From the NCBI RefSeq assembly GCF_036492425.1, contig NZ_AP025292.1, positions 2,542,001 to 2,606,000 of the forward strand: DNA of 64,000 nucleotides, given 5' to 3'. The notes beneath the pieces are model-generated. The model was given only the letters and a program-made list of their open reading frames with translations. It made no database searches and had not been told where the DNA came from. Source of the stretch: Persicobacter psychrovividus. GTDB taxonomy: Bacteria; Bacteroidota; Bacteroidia; Cytophagales; Cyclobacteriaceae. Every line of letters starts with the position of its first letter. The stretch's first letter is position 1. The position numbers and the translations under genes are program-made. Positions 35,777-43,884 of the stretch are shown piece by piece.

Positions 35777-36973
35777 ATGGAAATTTTAGACCACCTATAC
35801 CACATGACAGCCCTGGGGAATATTATTCACAGCCCCGGAACGCTGCTGATGCTGGCCATCGGTTTGTTTTTGCTCTATCTGGGCATTTACAAACAATATG
35901 AGCCACTGCTTTTGGTGCCGATTGCCTTTGGGGTGATTCTGGCCAATTCCCTCGGTGGAGGGATGGCGATCAGTACTGCCGAAGAGATCAAGCACCTGAC
36001 CTTTCTGGAGATTGCCAGCAAGTATGGCATCATGAACTACCTTTATTATGCACTGATCAAAACGGGACTGCTGCCACCGCTGATTTTTATGGGCGTAGGT
36101 GCCTTGACTGACTTCGGTCCGATGTTGCGCAACCTGCGACTGGCCATTTTTGGGGCAGCCGCACAGATGGGCATCTTCTCGGTATTGCTCGCGGCGCTTC
36201 TGATGGGATTTAACCTTAAAGAAGCGGCATCGCTCGGCATTATCGGTGGTGCCGATGGTCCAACGGCTATTTACACCACCATTAAACTTGCACCTCACCT
36301 GTTGGGGCCAATCGCAATTGCGGCCTACTCTTATATGGCCCTGGTGCCGGTGATTATTCCTTTTGTGGTAAAAATGACGATGACCGAAGAGGAAATTAAA
36401 ATCAATATGAAGCAAATGGACAAACGCTTTCCCCCGAAACATCCGGTGAAAAATATGGCCCTGATGAAAATCCTCTTTCCGCTGTTTGTGGGCGGACTTG
36501 TCGCGGTATTTGTGCCATCTTCTGTGCCGTTGGTGGGAATGCTTTTGTTTGGGAATTTAGTGAAGGAGATTGGCGCCAACACCCTGCGCCTAAAGGAGGC
36601 TGCGACTGGACCAATCATGAATTCCGCAACGATCTTCCTGGGCCTGACCGTCGGGGCCACCATGACCGCCGACACCTTCCTGAACAGTAAGACCCTCTCT
36701 ATTGTCGGTGGAGGCTTTCTTGCCTTCGCCATTTCTATTGCCGTAGGGATTTTCGCCGCCAAACTGTACAATGTGTTTGCACAGAAAAAAATCAATCCGC
36801 TGATAGGTGCTACGGGGCTATCGGCAGTTCCCATGGCCTCGAGGGTCGCCAATGAAATCAGCCTGAAATATGATTCAAGAAACCACATTCTGCAATACTG
36901 CATGGCTTCGAATATTTCCGGGGTAATAGGCTCCGCAGTCGCTGCCGGGGTACTCATTTCCTTCTTGGGCTAA
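35777..36973 (+). CDS. oadB: Sodium-pumping decarboxylase beta subunit
   Basis: A 398-residue integral membrane protein with about nine to eleven helices. It decarboxylates carboxybiotin and uses the energy to export Na+. The essential acidic residue is in GGADGPTAIY (D160, equal to D203 of the Klebsiella protein). A second conserved block, GLTVGATM, is at about 290. Length is normal for the family. It closes the oadG-oadA-oadB unit, 60 bases after oadA, and is followed by a strong terminator. It implies a sodium-motive contribution, in keeping with a marine habit. Confidence 0.92.
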   Translation: MEILDHLYHMTALGNIIHSPGTLLMLAIGLFLLYLGIYKQYEPLLLVPIAFGVILANSLGGGMAISTAEEIKHLTFLEIASKYGIMNYLYYALIKTGLLPPLIFMGVGALTDFGPMLRNLRLAIFGAAAQMGIFSVLLAALLMGFNLKEAASLGIIGGADGPTAIYTTIKLAPHLLGPIAIAAYSYMALVPVIIPFVVKMTMTEEEIKINMKQMDKRFPPKHPVKNMALMKILFPLFVGGLVAVFVPSSVPLVGMLLFGNLVKEIGANTLRLKEAATGPIMNSATIFLGLTVGATMTADTFLNSKTLSIVGGGFLAFAISIAVGIFAAKLYNVFAQKKINPLIGATGLSAVPMASRVANEISLKYDSRNHILQYCMASNISGVIGSAVAAGVLISFLG

Positions 36974-36980
36974 AAAGCAA

Positions 36981-37012
36981 AAAACGCCGGGCATCAATGC
37001 TCGGCGTTTTTG
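36981..37012. terminator. Terminator between oadB and the GAF-PAS gene
   Basis: AAAACGCCG and CGGCGTTTT arms with a short loop; it can serve both convergent genes. Confidence 0.8.
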
Positions 37013-37036
37013 TATGCTTCATCTTTCCTTCGGGAA

Positions 37037-38605
37037 TTAAGCTGTTAGGGCGTCCTCCTCAATCATAATTCTGATTGATGGATATTGTTTTTTAAGGATA
37101 TCAATATAACCCGGGTTGCCCTTGAGCACCGAAGTTACCTCCCGCTGGATTCCTAAAAGTCCCATCTCTCCCGTCGTCGGGATCTTCATCGGTAATTTAG
37201 TAATCAGCCAGAATTTTTCCTGCTCATTAACTTCCACACGCTCCAGGGAGTAAACCGTTTTACCTTCCTGAATAATTTCCTTTTCCGCATCCCAATAGCC
37301 CTTCGCCACCTCATACTCAAAGAAAGAGCTATCATCACGGCCACGCAAGTGATCTGCCGTAACGCCATAATCATTCAGTACAGCTTTATTGAACAGGTAG
37401 AATTTCCCTTCATGATCTTTGATATACACTTTACCTTCCACTTCATCCAACACCTCAGTAACCATTTGTTTTTGTGCCTGAAGTTGTTTCATCATTTTGG
37501 AATAGGTATCCTGCTCTTCTCGCTTCATGCGCTCAAGCTCCTCCTGCGTTGCCTGCATCTCTTCAATATTCTGACGCAGCTCCTCTTCACTCGCTTCAAG
37601 CTCCTGTTTCTGTTTCATGGATTCTTCCAACAGCATATTGGTATGTTCTTTCACCACGCGGCTGTCAATCATTGCGGCCACTTCCTCGCCAAGTTGCTGA
37701 ACAAATGCCATCTCGAAATCTTCAAAAATATGGAAAGAGGCAATTTCCAGCACACCACGAACTTCATCATTATAAACCAATGGCAAAATATATACATTCG
37801 AAGGTACTGCTTCGCCAAGCCCTGAAGTAATACGGCAAAAATCAGAAGGCACATCTTTAAGATAAATAGGCTTGCGCTCCAGGTATGCCTGCCCTACCAA
37901 TCCTTCTCCTACCCGCACTTCATGTTCCATGAATTTCTTGCGTCCGTAGGCATAACTGCCCTTCATCACAATTCTGGTATATCCTTCAGGAGCCTGTTCT
38001 GTAACGTGAATCGCCACCTGATTGGCATTGATATACTTGGCCAGATCAGACACAAACTGATCACAGAAACCAGAAATATTCAGGTGATCGGTTTTACGGA
38101 ACAAAGAGGAAAAATTGGCCAGCCCAGCGTTCGCCCATTGTGTTCGTTGGTCTTCTTCTGCTGATTTCCTCAACTTTATACCCATACTGGACAAAGCAGC
38201 CCCAAGGCGGTCTCCTTCTTTTATCGTGCGCTCACGGAAAGACAGTTGCTCCATTTCCTGAGCATAGTTGACCAGATCATCAAAATAATTTGACAGGTTA
38301 AATAACTCCTGATGCACCCGGGTAAATTCTTCGGTGATATATTTAGAGGATTTCCATTCCTCAGAATATTTCACAAAGCTTTTCATATCTTTCAGCATGC
38401 CTTCAATTCCTATGCGGATTGCAATACCAAAAAACATCACCAACAAATTGATGACTACCGTGAGGGCAATGGTTGGGTAAAGTGCCGATTTAATATCGAA
38501 AGCTAAAAGGAGCATTCCCAACAGGTTGAGAAGGCCAATAACAGAGGCAATAGCAAAGTAAGTCTTTAGTTTCAGCTTACCTTTGATGGGTTGATGTTCT
38601 TCCAT
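37037..38605 (-). CDS. Membrane GAF-PAS sensor protein without kinase
   Basis: A 522-residue protein: two membrane helices (about 13-35 and 38-60), a helical linker, a GAF domain (about 165-320; SYAYGRKKFMEHEVRVGEGLVG, then PLVYNDEVRGVLEIASF), a Gln/Glu-rich coiled coil (about 325-385) and a PAS domain (about 388-500; GKVYIKDHEGKFYLFNKAV). No histidine kinase, cyclase or other output domain follows, so the signal must pass to a partner. The GAF domain is closely similar to that of the protein at 43885, which has a different membrane part. The type is frequent in Cytophagales, with unknown ligands. Confidence 0.8.
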   Translation of the reverse strand: MEEHQPIKGKLKLKTYFAIASVIGLLNLLGMLLLAFDIKSALYPTIALTVVINLLVMFFGIAIRIGIEGMLKDMKSFVKYSEEWKSSKYITEEFTRVHQELFNLSNYFDDLVNYAQEMEQLSFRERTIKEGDRLGAALSSMGIKLRKSAEEDQRTQWANAGLANFSSLFRKTDHLNISGFCDQFVSDLAKYINANQVAIHVTEQAPEGYTRIVMKGSYAYGRKKFMEHEVRVGEGLVGQAYLERKPIYLKDVPSDFCRITSGLGEAVPSNVYILPLVYNDEVRGVLEIASFHIFEDFEMAFVQQLGEEVAAMIDSRVVKEHTNMLLEESMKQKQELEASEEELRQNIEEMQATQEELERMKREEQDTYSKMMKQLQAQKQMVTEVLDEVEGKVYIKDHEGKFYLFNKAVLNDYGVTADHLRGRDDSSFFEYEVAKGYWDAEKEIIQEGKTVYSLERVEVNEQEKFWLITKLPMKIPTTGEMGLLGIQREVTSVLKGNPGYIDILKKQYPSIRIMIEEDALTA

Positions 38606-38909
38606 GAAAAAATTAACAAAAAATGATAACCAATTATATAAATTTAATGGGCATAGCGCCTCACCAAGTTAAAGCGGCTGCATTTCAAAACACGGTTTTG
38701 TAACACAAACTGCTTCACGTCAAAAAAAAGAGGCGATTTGCTGATGATCGACCAATGAGCAATGTGAAACTCCCAGTCGGTACAGGTCTGCCTTTCTTGT
38801 CGGTTAATGGTGGTGGCCACATTTAGAGCCCATTTAAAACTTCAACATCTTGCTGCAAATCCAAATTATTGGCATTGACACGGACGATTTTTCAACAATC
38901 GCGCTACAA
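38606..38909. other. Intergenic region upstream of the GAF-PAS gene
   Basis: No reading frame is credible here and no clear promoter box was recognised. The dispersed repeat copy 2 begins at its right edge. Confidence 0.4.
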
Positions 38910-38976
38910 CTCAAAATAACCCTTCATTGCTTCTGCAATACGCTAAATTTTCATCACGAAATTTTAAACACGCTCT
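38910..38976 (-). repeat. Dispersed repeat, copy 2 (GAGCGTGTTTAA type)
   Basis: Read on the minus strand it starts GAGCGTGTTTAA, contains AATTTCGTGAT and GCAATGAAGG, and ends TTATTTTGAG, matching the copy at 33651-33722. Confidence 0.5.
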
Positions 38977-39046
38977 AAACCGCCTAAATATTATTTTCCT
39001 TAATTTAATATAAATTACGACGAAATTAAATTATTTTTTTCAGCAT

Positions 39047-39087
39047 AAAAAAACTCCTCAACCATAATTGATTGAGGAGTGCTTTAT
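39047..39087 (-). terminator. Terminator of the Arg-rich repeat gene
   Basis: CACTCCTCAATC with its imperfect complement, then a run of T on the minus strand. Confidence 0.75.
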
Positions 39088-39107
39088 TATTGACAGAATC
39101 GTCAGTA

Positions 39108-39956
39108 TTAATCTTTATTTTCATCTTTTTTCGTAACATCCACACGCTCTCGTGCTGGAAGTGCCGGATTTGGCTTTCTTGCAGGAATGTCCTCACGCTG
39201 TCTTGGTGGAAGATCATTTCTACGAGGTGCATAACCTCCTTCGCGACGATCGCTATTATATGGGCGACGGTTATCGCTGTTATAACCTCCTTCGCGGCGG
39301 TCGTTATTATACGGACGACGGTTATTGCTGTAGCCACCTTCGCGGTTGCCTCCAGTGCTTTCACGACGGTCGTTATTATAAGGGCGACGGTTATCGCTGT
39401 TATAACCTCCTTCGCGGCGGTCGTTGTTGTACGGACGGCGGTTATTGCTGTAGCCACCTTCGCGGTTACCTCCAGTGCTTTCACGACGGTCGCTATTATA
39501 AGGGCGACGGTTATCGCTGTTATAGCCTCCTTCACGGCGGTCGTTGTTGTACGGACGGCGGTTATCATTACCTCCTTCGCGACGATCGCTATTATATGGA
39601 CGACGGTTATCGCCTCCCTGCCCAGTATTGCGGTCGCTATACGCTTTACGTGGCCCGCGGTGCTGGAATTTATTAACTTTCTGTGGTCTTGGTTTTTTCT
39701 TCGACTCAGGAAATTCCTTTTGCAGTCTGGACAATACAGAATCAATAGTATCACTCATCTCAATAGGATAAGCAAAAACTTCCATTTCCTGACCTCGAAC
39801 CTCTCTTTTCACCTTCTCAGGATCACGGCCAAATACTTGACGGTACATGCTGATGACCTGCATACCGGCACGTTGTTGTCCCCAACCCCATTTTCCCATA
39901 CCCAGTTCGAAGGCACGTTCGTCAATGGTGGTATATTTTTTTCTATTATCTGACAT
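39108..39956 (-). CDS. Arg/Asn-rich repeat protein
   Basis: A 282-residue protein. Residues 1-90 are a folded-looking domain (MSDNRKKYTTIDERAFELGMG, then VFAYPIEMSDTIDSVLSRLQ). From about residue 95 it consists of repeats of NRRPYNNDRREGGY-like units separated by ESTGGNREGGYS, ending in a charged tail rich in Arg, Pro and Lys. Arg/Tyr/Gly-rich disordered regions of this kind bind RNA and promote condensation in other systems, so RNA binding is a reasonable inference, not a known function. At DNA level two 120-bp units are nearly identical. A terminator follows. The tail resembles, in composition only, the end of the DUF4290 protein. Confidence 0.75.
   Translation of the reverse strand: MSDNRKKYTTIDERAFELGMGKWGWGQQRAGMQVISMYRQVFGRDPEKVKREVRGQEMEVFAYPIEMSDTIDSVLSRLQKEFPESKKKPRPQKVNKFQHRGPRKAYSDRNTGQGGDNRRPYNSDRREGGNDNRRPYNNDRREGGYNSDNRRPYNSDRRESTGGNREGGYSNNRRPYNNDRREGGYNSDNRRPYNNDRRESTGGNREGGYSNNRRPYNNDRREGGYNSDNRRPYNSDRREGGYAPRRNDLPPRQREDIPARKPNPALPARERVDVTKKDENKD
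39301..39540 (-). repeat. 120-bp tandem repeat inside the Arg-rich gene
   Basis: Two adjacent 120-bp units (39301-39420 and 39421-39540) differ at only a few positions; partial units lie on both sides. The unit is 40 codons, so copy-number changes keep the frame. Confidence 0.8.
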
Positions 39957-40193
39957 CTGTCTATCCGCTTTAATTCACCTTAATATAATAACATCTCATC
40001 ACTCCTACAATCTCTCCTATTTAATTAGGGCATGATTACAGGTTATCCCGCACTTCCTTTTCAAATAATAACAAAACTTGTTCCAATCTTTAAAAGAGCA
40101 ATTCCTTACAGGGATAAACGTTAAATTAGAGAAGGTTAATAGGCTTATCTCAAACTATTTTTCTTGAGCATCGCATTCTGCGACCCTACGGTG

Positions 40194-40267
40194 TGGAGAA
40201 TATCGGAGTCGAACCGATGACCTCCTGCTTGCAAAGCAGGCGCTCTAGCCAACTGAGCTAATCCCCC
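40194..40267 (-). tRNA. tRNA-Ala (UGC)
   Basis: A 74-base cloverleaf. Acceptor stem GGGGGAT pairs with ATTCTCC (one G-U or two), the D arm has AGCTCAGTTGG, the anticodon stem CCTGC/GCAGG encloses TTTGCAA with anticodon TGC, and the T arm has GGTTCGACTCC. The CCA end is not encoded. Confidence 0.95.
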
Positions 40268-40464
40268 TTGATCAATCTGCCGATAAAATTATAAAATTTT
40301 AGTTAGTCCCAAAATTTAAACGCCTACTTTATCAATATAATAGGGGTTAAAATTTGGTTTTTATGATCTTCTAATCTGATTTTTGTAAAAACTCATCAAA
40401 AGTACATTGAAAGAATAACAAATAACGATTGATGAGTTTTATTACAAATATCAGATAGGAGCAA

Positions 40465-41727
40465 TTATTTAATCAGTTTAACTAAAATTGGATAAACGAT
40501 AAGGCTCACGATGGTGGCATTTAAAGGGGTAATCCCCCCGATGAAGCCATGTTCGGTAAGCAAAGCCACGGCCACTCCAATACCCCAGGCCAACAATGCA
40601 GGAATTCGGATGGCCTTAAAACCATTCACCTGATCGGTTTTCATTTGTGCCATGCTCAGGTATTTCCCTTTGTTTACCACAAAGAAATCGGCAATAATAA
40701 CCGCCCCAATGGAAGGCAGCATGACATTAAGGGTGCTCAGCCAGCCCACAAAATTATTGTATAGCCACATTGCGAAAATGGTTCCGATAATCCCATTGAA
40801 AATTACCACCCATTTTTTCGGCAAGCCAGTAACATTCGACAGCCCCAAACCAGAAGCATAAAGAGCGTTATCGTTCGTTGTCCAGATGTTAAGCCCCAAA
40901 ACCACCATTCCGAGAACAATCATTCCTTGCTTAACGAGTACGTCTGAAATATCATTCAACTGATATAATGCCGCACCTACGGCACCAAAAATAAACATCA
41001 GGGTATTGCCGAGGAAGAAGGCAATAACGGTCGTAGATACTGCCACTTTCTTCGTTTTGGCAAATCGTGTAAAATCAGGCGTAAGGGTTCCTCCACTGAT
41101 GAATGACCCTACACAAATACCAATGGCGGCAAATAAGGACATCTCGTGAATCGGCGTTACTGACTGCAGGGCATCAAAGCCAAAAGTGCCAATGGCATCC
41201 GTTACGGAATAACAGCCCAATACAGCGATGGCAGGAACGGCAATAAAGCTCAGGATCGTCAGCGCCTTGATCCCAAACCAGGCCGAGGAGGTCATCAGTA
41301 ATCCTCCAATAATAATGAGAGCGTACACATTCCAGCCTGTGGCTTTAGCAATGGGAATGGCAAACATGGCCACCCCGACACCAAACCAGCCCACCTGGGT
41401 GAAGCTCAGCAAAAACGAAGGCAAATAAGAGCCTTTTGCACCGAAGGAATATCTTGCCAAAAGGTGCGTTGACAGCCCTGTTGAGGCAGCAATATAAGCC
41501 AAAGCGCCCGTGTATAGCCCCAGAATAAGGTTACCCGCAAGCACGGAAAGGAAAAAATCATTGAACGTAACGCCTGCACCGAGCTTTCCTCCAGCCCACA
41601 TACTGGCAGAAAAAAAGGTAAAGCCGAGCATGACCACCAGCATTGAAAAAAAGCCTTTTTTACTTCCTTGCGCAACGTGATCCAACGCAAAATCTTGATC
41701 TACTACTTTAGCGGTAGTTGCCTCCAT
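40465..41727 (-). CDS. codB: Cytosine permease (NCS1 family)
   Basis: A 420-residue transporter with about twelve membrane helices. It belongs to the NCS1 nucleobase:cation symporters and looks closest to CodB: an N-terminal FFSMLVVMLGFTFFSASMWAGG block, GTLTPDFTRFAKTKKVA in the middle, and TTNDNALYASGLG. It would import cytosine or a related base. Cytosine deaminase (codA) is not adjacent. Instead a phosphoribosyltransferase-like gene lies 108 bases upstream on the same strand, suggesting a base-uptake-and-salvage pair. The real substrate is not proven. Confidence 0.85.
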   Translation of the reverse strand: MEATTAKVVDQDFALDHVAQGSKKGFFSMLVVMLGFTFFSASMWAGGKLGAGVTFNDFFLSVLAGNLILGLYTGALAYIAASTGLSTHLLARYSFGAKGSYLPSFLLSFTQVGWFGVGVAMFAIPIAKATGWNVYALIIIGGLLMTSSAWFGIKALTILSFIAVPAIAVLGCYSVTDAIGTFGFDALQSVTPIHEMSLFAAIGICVGSFISGGTLTPDFTRFAKTKKVAVSTTVIAFFLGNTLMFIFGAVGAALYQLNDISDVLVKQGMIVLGMVVLGLNIWTTNDNALYASGLGLSNVTGLPKKWVVIFNGIIGTIFAMWLYNNFVGWLSTLNVMLPSIGAVIIADFFVVNKGKYLSMAQMKTDQVNGFKAIRIPALLAWGIGVAVALLTEHGFIGGITPLNATIVSLIVYPILVKLIK

Positions 41728-41842
41728 GAATGATATTAAATATAAGTTTTAAAGATAATTTTCAACATAAATTACCCTGCACAAAAAAATGAGGGTAAAA
41801 AAATATCCCCATTCCAAAAAAGAACAAGGATACTGCAATATT

Positions 41843-42835
41843 TTAATGAAGCCCTAAAGCCTTCAGTTTATCGACTTGCTGCTGCGCGACCGTCAATAAA
41901 TCCACCTGACCGAAATCGGCGGCATCCATATCCGGGCACCTTTCCGTGAGTAAAGCCTGATAGCTTGTTTCTTTGGCCAAAGCCACCACCTGCTGCCAGT
42001 AGTCCATCACATCCTCCACATATTCCGGCACATTGAAAGCCCGCGAACCTGCATCGTAGATGGTGCATCGTTCCAGTGGGAAAGCGGGATTTTCCATTTG
42101 CGAAGCCAAAAACTCCGGCGCCAGCAAGGAATCCCTGCGCAATAAATCTGTACCTGTCAATTTAATAGACAAAGGAGTTTCTGGTGTTGCGATCGCAAAA
42201 CGTCCTTCGATATAGCAGACCACCGTTTTCTCGTATTCCGGGAAAGTCGCTTTACATTCGGCATCAATTGCCGCCATCACTTCCTCGGTTTTCGGTCCGC
42301 CGAAAGTAAAGAAAACAATATTTTTCAAGCCCACCTGCTGCTGCTTTGCCTCATCGATCATACACTCCAGGCCGTGCTTCAGGCTGGTACCTGTTGCTAC
42401 CACATCGCCAACCACCACCTGGGCATTGGCAGGAAAATATACTTTCTTATAACCATCCTCAGTGATTTCCCACTCTTCGGAATTCCCTTCTACCCGGCGG
42501 CGCTGCGCAGAGATAAACGCACTCCCGTGCATGTTCCAGTCATAGGCATCAGCAAGTGCTTCGCGAAGGCTAAAGTTCAGTCCTCCACGCAGGATATTGA
42601 AAATCAAAGACTGTCGCTCATGCAGGGCAAGCATCTCTGCCGCTGCAATTCCCTTAAAAAAAGACGCACAGGCCTTTTGCAGTTTTCGGGTGTAATTCAA
42701 TCCCATCACCATCGGATCATTACAGATCGCTCGGCTCTCAGGTGTAGATAAAATATAACGTTCAATGGTAGTTTCAACCTGATCATCGATCGCGTAAATG
42801 GCGCAATCGCTTTGGTCATGAATTTTCTTCAACAT
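41843..42835 (-). CDS. Uncharacterised phosphoribosyltransferase-like protein
   Basis: A 330-residue protein with a type I phosphoribosyltransferase core. The PRPP-binding loop is VVVGDVVATGTSLKHG (about 140-155), and FNILRGGLNF (about 79-88) matches the ILRAGL turn of uracil phosphoribosyltransferases. It is over 100 residues longer than uracil phosphoribosyltransferase, with extra N- and C-terminal helical parts that I do not recognise. The ATG at 42835 was chosen; the frame could also open with TTG at 42844. The codB gene follows on the same strand. Salvage of a pyrimidine or modified base is the natural inference; a regulatory role is also possible. Confidence 0.75.
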   Translation of the reverse strand: MLKKIHDQSDCAIYAIDDQVETTIERYILSTPESRAICNDPMVMGLNYTRKLQKACASFFKGIAAAEMLALHERQSLIFNILRGGLNFSLREALADAYDWNMHGSAFISAQRRRVEGNSEEWEITEDGYKKVYFPANAQVVVGDVVATGTSLKHGLECMIDEAKQQQVGLKNIVFFTFGGPKTEEVMAAIDAECKATFPEYEKTVVCYIEGRFAIATPETPLSIKLTGTDLLRRDSLLAPEFLASQMENPAFPLERCTIYDAGSRAFNVPEYVEDVMDYWQQVVALAKETSYQALLTERCPDMDAADFGQVDLLTVAQQQVDKLKALGLH

Positions 42836-43884
42836 CTCTCCCAATTTCTATAACTCAAAATCACTTTCATTTTTTTCTGACCACGCCCTTAAAGTATGGA
42901 TCAAAAAAAATCCCGAAATGACCCTTTTTGGCATTCCGAGATGAACCCGAGAGGCGAAAATCACCTCCGTAATTTGATATCATAAGCCTCACTCAATTGA
43001 ATGAATAACAATTACAGTTCGGGAGTGCAAGTTAATACAAGAAAGCCCGATTTACTAAAGTAATGGGTACATTTTAAATCGTTCTACATTTCCTATAATT
43101 AATCAACACAATAATCTTATATGTGACTTACGATTATTAAAAAATGATTAAAACAACATAAACCAAACATAAAATACAGGCCGTGGACTACAATTAACGA
43201 CCTATTTACGAGCCAGAAACCAACTTAACCACCTGAGTTTCTACTACATCAAGCTCAAAGGACAAATCTTTAACAACAGCCGATAAGCATGCCTTTACTC
43301 AGCGCCACTATCACAATGCCTGAAGGTCAACCAAAACCACCTCAGTAAAAATTCCTAAACCTAAAAAAACAAATATAATTATCTACAAAACACAAATTTT
43401 TAGAGTGAATTTAAACAATGTCAGTTACCAAAATAAGCAACTACATAATTATTTCTATTTTTCGTACTGAAAGAAAATCGGCAACCCTCTCAAACCATTT
43501 AAAAGCGAAGTTAATCACCAAATAATCATGCAAAATAACTTACTCTGAATTTCACAAAAGAAGCAAACAAACGCTCTACCGCACTGATCTTTAGGCCGAA
43601 ACACCAAAAAAAACACCCATTTCCACTCAAAAAAAGACCCTAAATTCATAAAAACCACAAATCCAAAACCACTTATGCTATTTTTTCAACCACCCATCAC
43701 GAAAACCAATGTATTCCATCTGTTTTATATAATTTTTTATTATCATTGTTAAATATACACCGAAATCAATGATAATTTTTTTCTTATTTATTAACCAACT
43801 CTATAAGCAGGCACCGATTCAATGCATACCATCAATAGAAACGATGCCCAATACACAACTTTCAACCTTACATTTTAATCAACT
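42836..43884. other. Long AT-rich intergenic region
   Basis: About one kilobase between divergent genes with no credible reading frame on either strand. It is rich in A runs and short direct repeats. I searched for DnaA boxes, tRNA-like cloverleafs and CRISPR repeats and saw none. A weak inverted repeat (CGAAATG/CATTCCG) is near 42915-42940, just upstream of the phosphoribosyltransferase gene. Confidence 0.5.

Noticed and set aside
39301-39540. CRISPR-like regular repeats
   Set aside because: The 120-bp units are adjacent without unique spacers and are in-frame codons of one protein.
39072-39953. A 293-codon plus-strand frame opposite the Arg-rich gene
   Set aside because: It is open only because the minus-strand repeats have a biased codon composition; its product is a monotonous Ile/Thr/Val repeat with no family features, and the minus strand has a proper start, domain and terminator.
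42836-43884. Replication origin
   Set aside because: AT-rich but no cluster of DnaA boxes and no dnaA or similar gene nearby.
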